A stretch of DNA of 33,385 bases from the NCBI GenBank assembly GCA_042408595.1, contig JBHOQX010000075.1, positions 1-33,385 on the forward strand. Direction: 5' to 3'. Positions 8,566 to 18,031 of the stretch are shown piece after piece. The position numbers were made by a program, and so were the translations under genes. The notes under the pieces are model-generated. The model was not told the origin of the DNA and did no database searches. It worked only from the letters and a program-made list of their open reading frames with translations. How positions within the stretch are numbered: the stretch's first letter is position 1; each line of letters starts with the position of its first letter. Source of the DNA: JBHOQX01 sp042408595 (GTDB taxonomy: Bacteria > Chloroflexota > Chloroflexia > Chloroflexales > Roseiflexaceae).

Positions 8566-8934
8566 CTACGGCAGGGGCGCGGGGCGCGGCGCGAGTGTGC
8601 CGGCGAGCTCGTCGGTCTTGGCCGCCATGATAAAGTCGTTGCGGTGCAGCCCGTGGATCTTATGCGTCCACCACGTCACCGTCACCCGGTTGTAGTCGAG
8701 CACCAGCACCGGATGGTGCCCCTCGCTCTCCGCCAGCTCGCCCAGCGCCTGCACAAACGCCAGCGCCTGGCGGAAATCCGCCAGCCGGAAGACGCGCTCG
8801 AGCCGCATCACACCGTCGCGCTCCACCAGCCGCCACTCCGGGATCTGGGGCAGCAGTTCGGCGATCTCCGCCTCGGTGGCGCGCGGCGCGTCCTTGCGGC
8901 AGGCGACACATCGTTCGGCGGTCAGCGCAGCCAT
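8566..8934 (-). CDS. phhB: Pterin-4a-carbinolamine dehydratase
   Basis: Dehydrates 4a-hydroxytetrahydrobiopterin during recycling of the cofactor of aromatic amino acid hydroxylases, and may act in other pterin chemistry. The 122-residue length and the core motif ESEGHHPVLVLDYNRVTVTWWTHKIHGLHRND match the PCD/DCoH family, with the catalytic His pair in EGHHP. The start at 8934 follows a good GAGGGAGG. It converges on lhgO with only 3 bases between the two stop codons. No aromatic hydroxylase gene is visible here. The symbol is by family only. Confidence 0.9.
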   Translation of the reverse strand: MAALTAERCVACRKDAPRATEAEIAELLPQIPEWRLVERDGVMRLERVFRLADFRQALAFVQALGELAESEGHHPVLVLDYNRVTVTWWTHKIHGLHRNDFIMAAKTDELAGTLAPRPAPLP

Positions 8935-8980
8935 AGCGCCCTCCCTCGTGTCTATCCCGCTCGCCGATCGGTCCGCCTGG

Positions 8981-9010
8981 ATTCTATCACCGCGCCGCCG
9001 CGCCTGTCCA
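8981..9010 (-). promoter_or_regulatory. Promoter of the pterin dehydratase gene
   Basis: On the minus strand TGGACA (9005-9010), an 18-bp spacer and TAGAAT (8981-8986) point toward the ATG at 8934. It is back to back with the promoter of the GlcE-like gene. Confidence 0.55.
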
Positions 9011-9025
9011 ACCCGTCGGCCAGCC

Positions 9026-9054
9026 TTGACGCGCCGCCGGCCGTCGGCTATGCT
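9026..9054 (+). promoter_or_regulatory. Promoter of the glcE-like gene
   Basis: TTGACG (9026-9031), 17 bases, TATGCT (9049-9054). The predicted start near 9061 leaves about 60 bases to the ATG at 9124. Confidence 0.5.
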
Positions 9055-9123
9055 GGCGGCTAGCGCCCACGCGCCCTAGCTGTGCTCGACAGGGCCGTCG
9101 GGACGCAGGAAAAGAGGACGCCC

Positions 9124-10380
9124 ATGCCACTCGAACACCCGTCCCAGGCCGCCGTGTCCATCGCCGAGCACATTCGAGAGGCATCGCTCGCCGGCAGGCC
9201 GTTGGTCCCGTGGGGCGCAGGCACCCGCCAGCACCTCGGCGGGCCGCCGCCGGAGGGCGCGGCCATCCTGCCCACTGCGGCGCTCGGCAGCATCCGCGAG
9301 CACAGCCCGCCCGACCTGACGGCCACGGTGGAGGCCGGCGTGACTCTCGGCGCGCTCCAGGCCGCTCTCGCCGAGCACGGCCAGTGGTTGCCGTGGGACC
9401 CGCCGCGCGCCGCCGAGGCGACGATCGGCGGGCTGCTGGCCACGGCGGCCAGCGGGCCGCTGCGCCTGGGCTACGGCACGCCGCGCGACTGGACGCTCGG
9501 TATGCGGGCGGCGCTCGGCGACGGCCGGCTGGTCAAGAGCGGCGGCCGGGTGGTCAAGAATGTGGCTGGCTACGACCTGCACAAACTGCACATCGGCGCG
9601 CTCGGCACGCTCGGCGTGATCGTCGAGATCACCTTCAAGGTCTTCCCGCTGCCGGAGCACAGCGCCACGCTGCGGCTGGAGTGCCGCGACCGCGCCACCG
9701 CCCTTGCCGCCGCCGCGCGCCTCCGGGAGCGGCCGCTCGCGCCGGTGAGCCTGGCCGTGTTTGACTATCAGCCGCCGGCCACCAACTGGAGTGACGACAA
9801 AGCGCGGGGACGGCGAGGGGAAGGGGAGGATGCTGCGGCCCCGGCCCCCTTCTGCCCCCGCCTCCCCGGCTCCCTGGCCGGAGCGGCCGTTCTCCTCGCG
9901 CGCTTCGCCGGCGGGCCTGCCGCGGTGGAGCGGCAGGCCCGCGCCGCCGCCGCGCTCGGGGCCACGCTGCTCGACGAGGCGGACGCCGCCGCGCTGTGGC
10001 GGCTCGCGTCCGACTTCCCCGCCCCCACCGGCGACGAACTGCTCATCCGTGCCGGGGCGCCGCCGTCCGAGCTCGGCGCGGTGCTCGATGCGCTCGTCGC
10101 CGACGCGCCGGGCGGCGCGACAGAGCTGCTCGGCTACCCCGGCGTCGGCCTGGCCTATGCCCGCTGGCAGCCCGCCAGCGACGCAGCGGATGCCCTCGCT
10201 GGCGTCCGCGCCGCACTTGCCCGGCTCGGCGGCTACGCCGTCGTCGAGAGCGCCCCGCCGCCGCTGCGCGCCACACTCGACCTGTGGGGACCGCCGCCCG
10301 GGACGCTCCGGCTGATGCAGGCGCTCAAGCGCCAGTGGGATCCGCAGGGGATTCTGAATCCGGGGCGCTACCTCGCTTGA
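9124..10380 (+). CDS. glcE: FAD-binding oxidase subunit, GlcE-like
   Basis: Resembles GlcE, the FAD-binding subunit of glycolate oxidase that works with GlcD and the Fe-S subunit GlcF. The 418-residue protein shows the PCMH-type FAD domain: TATVEAGVTLGALQAALAEHG, WDPPRAAEATIGGLLA, GPLRLGYGTPRDWTLGM, and SGGRVVKNVAGYDLHKLHIGALGTLGVI. It ends with the typical DPQGILNPGRYLA. The start at ATG 9124 follows AAGAGGA. Neither glcD nor glcF is adjacent, so its partners must lie elsewhere or it has another substrate. An insert near residues 226-252 (KARGRRGEGED to CPRLPGS) corresponds to a heptamer element. The stop codon overlaps the -35 box of the next promoter. Confidence 0.85.
   Translation: MPLEHPSQAAVSIAEHIREASLAGRPLVPWGAGTRQHLGGPPPEGAAILPTAALGSIREHSPPDLTATVEAGVTLGALQAALAEHGQWLPWDPPRAAEATIGGLLATAASGPLRLGYGTPRDWTLGMRAALGDGRLVKSGGRVVKNVAGYDLHKLHIGALGTLGVIVEITFKVFPLPEHSATLRLECRDRATALAAAARLRERPLAPVSLAVFDYQPPATNWSDDKARGRRGEGEDAAAPAPFCPRLPGSLAGAAVLLARFAGGPAAVERQARAAAALGATLLDEADAAALWRLASDFPAPTGDELLIRAGAPPSELGAVLDALVADAPGGATELLGYPGVGLAYARWQPASDAADALAGVRAALARLGGYAVVESAPPPLRATLDLWGPPPGTLRLMQALKRQWDPQGILNPGRYLA
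9805..9880. repeat. Heptamer-type palindromic element inside the glcE-like gene
   Basis: G-rich units with a 7-bp rhythm (9805-9832) are followed by complementary C-rich 7-bp units (about 9840-9880, including TGCCCCC, GCCTCCC, CGGCTCC). It is in frame and without stops. The units are more diverged than in carB or folC. Confidence 0.55.
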
Positions 10381-10405
10381 CAGAAGCGCCAGCGGCATTT
10401 ATCAT
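10377..10405 (+). promoter_or_regulatory. Promoter of the arginine leader and argC
   Basis: Perfect -35 TTGACA (10377-10382), exactly 17 bases, -10 TATCAT (10400-10405). The predicted start is near 10412. The -35 box includes the TGA stop of the upstream glcE-like gene. It is one of the two best promoters in the window, together with that of topA. Confidence 0.8.
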
Positions 10406-10415
10406 ACCCGTAGCC

Positions 10416-10496
10416 ATGCATACCTGCCTGTACAACCGCTGCCTGGCGCGTCGTCGCGTCCGTCGTCCGTCCCGAACGGGATCGGCGGGCAGCTAG
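10416..10496 (+). CDS. Arginine-rich leader peptide of the argC attenuator
   Basis: A 26-codon frame from ATG 10416 to TAG 10494-10496. Seven residues are Arg (positions 8, 12, 13, 14, 16, 17, 20); five of six consecutive codons (12-17) specify Arg, mostly CGT, while CGC and CGG dominate in neighbouring genes. The ATG lies 10 bases after the -10 box, so the message would be essentially leaderless, which explains the absent Shine-Dalgarno. It sits between the promoter and a strong terminator ahead of an arginine gene. This is the classical position and composition of an attenuator leader peptide such as HisL or TrpL. Translation is not proven; the case rests on composition, position and RNA pairing. 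Confidence 0.75.
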   Translation: MHTCLYNRCLARRRVRRPSRTGSAGS

Positions 10497-10559
10497 CGTG
10501 CACCTTGAGATGGTCGCTCGCGCAGGCGCGGAGAATCGCCCAAACGCCCCCGGATCCCG
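10438..10559 (+). promoter_or_regulatory. Alternative RNA pairings of the arginine attenuator
   Basis: Segment 2 (10477-10489) can pair with the terminator left arm (10547-10559): CGGGATC with GATCCCG, then four more pairs with two mismatches, forming an antiterminator. Segment 2 and its flank can instead be captured by the Arg-codon region: 10469-10473 with 10478-10482, and 10438-10444 with 10487-10493. A ribosome stalled at codons 12-17 would cover segment 1 and free segment 2 to block the terminator. A ribosome at the stop codon would cover segment 2 and let the terminator form. The pairings are read directly; the mechanism is inferred. Confidence 0.7.
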
Positions 10560-10583
10560 CAGGGAGTTCCGGGGGTTTTTTTT
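10547..10583 (+). terminator. Attenuator terminator in the argC leader
   Basis: Stem CCCCCGGA (10547-10554) with TCCGGGGG (10568-10575), extended by an inner TCCC/GGGA stem with loop GCA, followed by eight T (10576-10583). It lies 50 bases after the leader stop codon and 69 bases before the argC ATG. It is the strongest intrinsic terminator in the window. Confidence 0.9.
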
Positions 10584-10651
10584 ACGCCCGTGGCCGGTGC
10601 GTTCCATGCGAACGCCGGCGCTACGCCGCTCCGGGCGGCGGGAGGAGCGCG

Positions 10652-11662
10652 ATGATCAAGGTCGGCATCTTCGGCGCGACCGGCTACGCCGGCTATGAGT
10701 TGCTGCGCTGGCTGCGGCGCCACCCACACGCCGAGGTAGTCTTCGCCACCTCCGAGTCGTCCGCCGGCCGCCGGCTGGCGGAAGTCTTCCCCGGCCCGCT
10801 GGACGCCCCGCTCCTGACACAGGACGACGCGCCGCTGGCGGATGCCGATGTCGTCTTCCTGGCGCTGCCGCACGGCGCGGCGGGCACGGTCGCCCGCCGC
10901 GCCCGCGCCGCCGGCGTGCGGGTTGTCGATCTCTCGGCGGACTTCCGATTGGCGACGCCCGCGGCCTACGAGACCTGGTACCACCACGCCCACCCCGCGC
11001 CGGAGCTGCTCCCCGCGCCCTACGGGCTGACGGAGCTGAACCGGGCAGCGCTGCGCGACGCCGCGCTGGTCGCCAACCCCGGCTGCTACCCGACCAGCGT
11101 GCTGCTCGGCATCGCCCCGCTGCTGCGCTCCGGCGCCCTGGCGGACTCGACGATCATCGTGGACGCCAAGTCGGGGGTCTCCGGGGCGGGGCGCGCGCCG
11201 AAGCAGCACACATCGTTTGTCGAGGTGAACGAAAGCCTGGCGCCGTACAGCGTCGGGCGGACGCATCGGCACGTCGGTGAGATGGAGCAGGAGGCAGCGC
11301 GGCTGGCGGGCGGCGCGCCGCGGATTGTCTTCACGCCGCACCTGCTGCCGGTGAGCCGCGGCATGCTCAGCACGATCTACCTGCGCATCGACCCGGCGTG
11401 GGACGAGGCGCGCGTCCGCGGGTTGTACGCGGAAGCCTACGCCGACGAGCCATTTGTGCGGCTGCTGCCCGCCGGGCACCTGGCAGCGATCGCGCATACC
11501 GCCCATACGAACCTGTGTGTGCTCTCGCTCGCGCTGCCGCAGCCCGGTCTGCTGATCGTCATCTCGAGCATCGACAACCTAGTGAAGGGCGCGGCAGGGC
11601 AGGCGATCCAGAATATGAACGTGATGTTTGGGCTGGATGAGACCGACGGTCTGATGCCGTAA
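10652..11662 (+). CDS. argC: N-acetyl-gamma-glutamyl-phosphate reductase
   Basis: Third step of arginine synthesis: NADPH-dependent reduction of N-acetylglutamyl-5-phosphate to the semialdehyde. The 336-residue protein begins MIKVGIFGATGYAGYELLRWL (nucleotide-binding fold). Catalytic Cys145 lies in LVANPGCYPTSVLLG; VVDLSADFRL, GVSGAGRAPKQHTSFVEVNE and FTPHLLPVSRGMLSTIY are all present. The start at ATG 10652 follows GGAGGA with ideal spacing; longer frames upstream would cross the terminator. It is the first gene after the attenuator and is followed by argB after 103 bases. Confidence 0.96.
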   Translation: MIKVGIFGATGYAGYELLRWLRRHPHAEVVFATSESSAGRRLAEVFPGPLDAPLLTQDDAPLADADVVFLALPHGAAGTVARRARAAGVRVVDLSADFRLATPAAYETWYHHAHPAPELLPAPYGLTELNRAALRDAALVANPGCYPTSVLLGIAPLLRSGALADSTIIVDAKSGVSGAGRAPKQHTSFVEVNESLAPYSVGRTHRHVGEMEQEAARLAGGAPRIVFTPHLLPVSRGMLSTIYLRIDPAWDEARVRGLYAEAYADEPFVRLLPAGHLAAIAHTAHTNLCVLSLALPQPGLLIVISSIDNLVKGAAGQAIQNMNVMFGLDETDGLMP

Positions 11663-11664
11663 GC

Positions 11665-11692
11665 GAAAGGGAGGGGCAGGGGGTGGGGCCGG
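11665..11692. repeat. Heptamer array between argC and argB
   Basis: Immediately after the argC stop: GAAAGGG, AGGGGCA, GGGGGTG, GGGCCGG, a degenerate G-rich array with 7-bp period. Confidence 0.5.
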
Positions 11693-11765
11693 TGTCAGCG
11701 AGCGTCACACACATGGATGCGCACAACGGCGTTGGACGGCGTCGCGCTTCACATTGCCCGGAAGT

Positions 11766-12536
11766 ATGAGCAACTTCATACGTATCTTGAAAATTGGCGG
11801 CAACGAGCTCGACGACCCGGCGTTCGTCGCGGCGCTGGCCGGCGCGGTTGTGGCGATGCGCCCCCCGCCGGTGCTGGTGCATGGCGGCGGCAAGGAGATC
11901 GGCCAGATGCAGCAGGCGCTCGGGGGCGAGCCGCGCTTCGTCGGCGGGCTGCGCGTGACCGACGAGCGCGCGCTGGCGGCGGCGGAGATGGTGCTGTGCG
12001 GCACGGTCAGCACCCGTTTGGTCGCGGCGCTGCTGGCGGCCGGCGCGGACGCGCTCGGGCTCTCCGGCGTGGACCGGGCGCTCATCCGCGCCGAGCGGCA
12101 GACGCACCCCGCGGGCGACCTGGGCCGTGTCGGGCGGCCGGTGGCGGTGCGCGCCGCCGTGCTGCACGAACTGCTGGACGGAGGCGTCGTGCCGGTCGTC
12201 GCGCCAGTCTCGCTCGGCGCGGACGGGCCGCTGAACGTGAACGCCGACGAGGCCGCCGGAGCGATCGCCGCGGCGCTCGGCGCCGCCGAGGTCGTCTTTG
12301 TGACCAATGTACCGGGCGTGCTGGTGGGCGGCGCGCTGGCGCCGCGGCTGGCGGCGTCGGCGATCGAGGCGCTGATCGCCGACGGCACGATCTCCGGCGG
12401 GATGATCCCGAAGGTGCGCGCCGCGCTGGCGGCGCTGGCGGCCGGGGTGCGCGCCGCGCGGATCACCAACCTGGCAGGGCTGGCCGTCGGCAGTGGGACG
12501 ACCATCACGGCGGCGGAGGACGCCCCGCACCACTGA
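11766..12536 (+). CDS. argB: Acetylglutamate kinase
   Basis: Phosphorylates N-acetylglutamate, the second arginine step. The 256-residue amino-acid kinase fold has RILKIGGNELDD with the phosphate-binding Lys, VLVHGGGKEIGQM, GGLRVTDERALAAAEMVL, LNVNADEAAGAIAAALGA, VVFVTNVPGVL and ISGGMIPKVRAA. The start at ATG 11766 follows GGAAG closely; TTG 11754 in frame is less likely. LysW-dependent lysine kinases are close relatives, but no lysW or other lysine genes are nearby and the neighbours are arg genes, so ArgB is preferred. The long N-terminal helix common in arginine-inhibited hexameric ArgB enzymes is absent. Confidence 0.92.
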   Translation: MSNFIRILKIGGNELDDPAFVAALAGAVVAMRPPPVLVHGGGKEIGQMQQALGGEPRFVGGLRVTDERALAAAEMVLCGTVSTRLVAALLAAGADALGLSGVDRALIRAERQTHPAGDLGRVGRPVAVRAAVLHELLDGGVVPVVAPVSLGADGPLNVNADEAAGAIAAALGAAEVVFVTNVPGVLVGGALAPRLAASAIEALIADGTISGGMIPKVRAALAALAAGVRAARITNLAGLAVGSGTTITAAEDAPHH

Positions 12537-12604
12537 AACGATGAGGCCGCGGCGCAGGCGCGATACGACAGGAGCGACGCGGCGAGGCATGGGTGAGGAG
12601 TCCG

Positions 12605-13168
12605 ATGGCGACCATCATCGCAGAAGGGCAGATCGCGACGGCCGCCGCGCCGGGCGAGATCATCGTGCGGCGGGCGACCGAGGCGGACGTGCCGGGGATC
12701 GTCGCCGTGGTGAACGAAAACGTGCAGCTCGGGCACCTGCTGCCCCGCAGCCCGGAGAATATCCGCGCCACCCTTGGGGACTGGATGGTCGCCGAGGCGC
12801 GCGGCCAGGTGATCGGCGTCGGCTCGCTGCTGGCGATGAGCCCGACGCTCGTCGAGGTGCGCTCGCTGGCCGTGTTGCCGGCTTATCGCGGGGCCGGCGC
12901 GGGCGCGTTGCTCGTCCGCGCGCTGGTGGAGGAGGCGCGCCGCCGCGGCATCCCCACCGTTTTCGCGCTGACGCGGGCGGTGCGCTTTTTCGAGCGGCTC
13001 GGCTTTGCCGTCACGGAGAAGGAGCGGTTTCCGGAGAAGGTCTGGCGTGACTGCGCGATCTGCCCGCTGCAGCACGCCTGCGACGAGACGGCGGTGGTGC
13101 TGGAGCTCGACACAAGGGCACGAGGTGCGGGCGAATCGCATCCCCCCACACTGCCGCACCAGCTGTGA
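12605..13168 (+). CDS. argA: GNAT acetyltransferase, probable short-form N-acetylglutamate synthase
   Basis: Probably transfers acetyl from acetyl-CoA to glutamate, the first arginine step. The 187-residue single-domain protein has IIVRRATEADVPGIVAVV, VRSLAVLPAYRGAGAGALLV (acetyl-CoA loop), VFALTRAVRFFERLGF, and the tail EKVWRDCAICPLQHACDETAVV. That tail with its Cys pair is characteristic of short ArgA-like GNAT proteins. The kinase-like regulatory domain of E. coli ArgA is absent. ATG 12605 follows GAGGAG; GTG 12593 lies inside that site. The last 15 residues are low-complexity and overlap repeat-like DNA. Its position between argB and carA supports the role; the symbol is by function and context. 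Confidence 0.8.
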   Translation: MATIIAEGQIATAAAPGEIIVRRATEADVPGIVAVVNENVQLGHLLPRSPENIRATLGDWMVAEARGQVIGVGSLLAMSPTLVEVRSLAVLPAYRGAGAGALLVRALVEEARRRGIPTVFALTRAVRFFERLGFAVTEKERFPEKVWRDCAICPLQHACDETAVVLELDTRARGAGESHPPTLPHQL

Positions 13169-13200
13169 TATCGGCGGACTCTACCGAGAAAGACACCCGT

Positions 13201-14361
13201 ATGGCAGAACGAACCACGGCCCTGCTCGCCCTCGAGGACGGTACGACCTGGCCCGGCTATGCGCTCGGCGCGCTCGGCGAGCGGGCCGGCGAGGTGGTCT
13301 TCAACACGGCGATGACCGGCTATCAGGAAGTGCTGACCGACCCGTCGTACTACGGCCAGATCGTTGTGATGACCGCGCCGCACATCGGCAACACCGGGAT
13401 CAACGTCGAGGACGACGAGAGCCGCAAAGCCTGGCTCGCGGGCTTTGTGGTGCGCGCCGCCAGCCCGCGCGTCAGCAACTGGCGCGCCCGGCAGAGCCTG
13501 GACGAGTACCTGCGCGAGCAGGGCGTCGTCGCGATCACCGGGGTGGATACGCGGACGCTGGTGCGGCATATCCGCGAGCGTGGGGCCATGCGCGCCGTGC
13601 TCTCCTCGATCGAGCCGGACGCCGCGCGGCTGGTCGCGGCGGCGCGGGCCGCCCCGTCGATGGAGGGGCAGGACCTCGTGCCCTATGTCACCTGCGCCGA
13701 GCCGTACCACTGGGCGCCAGGGGGCGGGGATCAAGGGTCAGGGATCGGCGAGTGGCGCCGACCGACTGCACCCCGAACCGCGACCCCTGGCCACGCATAC
13801 CACGTCGTCGCCTACGACTTCGGCATCAAGACGAACATCCTGCGGCTGCTGGCGGCCCGTGGCTGTCGTGTCACCGTCGTGCCGGCGCAGACGCCCGCCG
13901 CCGAGGTGCTGGCGCTGGCGCCGGACGGCATCTTCCTCTCCAACGGCCCCGGCGACCCGGCGGCGGTGACGTACGCGGTCGAGGCGACACGCCAGTTGCT
14001 CGGCAAGCGGCCGCTGTTCGGCATCTGCCTCGGGCACCAGATCCTCGGCCTGGCGCTCGGCGGGCGCACCTACAAGCTGCGCTTCGGCCACCACGGCGCG
14101 AACCAGCCGGTGCGCTGGAGCGACACCGGGCGGGTCGAGATCTCCAGCCACAACCACGGCTTCGCGGTCGACCCGGCCTCGCTGCCGGCGGGCGTCGAGG
14201 TGACCCACGTGAACCTGAACGACGGCTGCTGCGAGGGGCTGCGCGCCGCCGACCTGGGGGCTTTCAGCGTCCAGTACCACCCGGAGTCCGCCCCCGGCCC
14301 GCACGACTCGGACTATCTGTTCGACCAATTCATCGCGCTGATGCACGCCTGGCAGAAATAG
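13201..14361 (+). CDS. carA: Carbamoyl-phosphate synthase, glutamine amidotransferase subunit
   Basis: Hydrolyses glutamine and channels ammonia to CarB for carbamoyl phosphate, needed for arginine and pyrimidines. The 386-residue protein has the CarA N-terminal domain (LLALEDGTTWPGYALG, EVVFNTAMTGYQEVLTDPSYYGQI, GVDTRTLVRHIRERGAM) and a class I amidotransferase domain with FLSNGPGDP, nucleophile Cys276 in LFGICLGHQI, and the His360/Glu362 pair in QYHPES. ATG 13201 is chosen from alignment to family N-termini; GTG 13165 is in frame. An insert near residues 174-198 between the two domains is encoded by a heptamer element. carB follows after 57 bases. Confidence 0.95.
   Translation: MAERTTALLALEDGTTWPGYALGALGERAGEVVFNTAMTGYQEVLTDPSYYGQIVVMTAPHIGNTGINVEDDESRKAWLAGFVVRAASPRVSNWRARQSLDEYLREQGVVAITGVDTRTLVRHIRERGAMRAVLSSIEPDAARLVAAARAAPSMEGQDLVPYVTCAEPYHWAPGGGDQGSGIGEWRRPTAPRTATPGHAYHVVAYDFGIKTNILRLLAARGCRVTVVPAQTPAAEVLALAPDGIFLSNGPGDPAAVTYAVEATRQLLGKRPLFGICLGHQILGLALGGRTYKLRFGHHGANQPVRWSDTGRVEISSHNHGFAVDPASLPAGVEVTHVNLNDGCCEGLRAADLGAFSVQYHPESAPGPHDSDYLFDQFIALMHAWQK
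13727..13747. repeat. Heptamer array inside carA
   Basis: Three units GGGATCA, AGGGTCA, GGGATCG, followed about 30 bases later by inverted C-rich units (around CGACCCC at 13780). It is in frame, in the linker between the CarA domains. Confidence 0.7.
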
Positions 14362-14418
14362 TGACAACGAGGAACGCCACATTTTGTGCAGCAGTTCCCT
14401 TTCCACCAAGGAACAGCG

Positions 14419-17859
<3,441 letters not shown>

Positions 17860-17980
17860 TGCATGGATTGATCGGCGACGCCGAAGATAGATCGATCGGC
17901 TCACGAGCACGCGCGAGCTATGGTCCAGGACCAATCACGCCAACGATTGGAGACGGAGGCCCGAGCCAGAGCCGGGTTTC

Positions 17981-18015
17981 GTCCATCGTCCATCATCCCT
18001 CGTCCATCGTCCACC
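17981..18015. repeat. Heptamer array upstream of the diguanylate cyclase gene
   Basis: Five units: GTCCATC, GTCCATC, ATCCCTC, GTCCATC, GTCCACC. It ends 16 bases before the ATG at 18032, directly before the GGAGG ribosome site. Confidence 0.85.
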
Positions 18016-18031
18016 GCCGGAGGCACCCGCC

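Noticed and set aside
10547..10583. Terminator interpreted only as the end of the glcE-like transcript
   Set aside because: It lies 170 bases past the glcE stop and 170 bases after a strong new promoter, with an Arg-rich frame and matching antiterminator in between; attenuation explains more of the features, though it may also stop readthrough.
10498..10698. Open frame from GTG 10498 across the terminator into argC
   Set aside because: Runs through the terminator hairpin in another frame than argC and has no homology.
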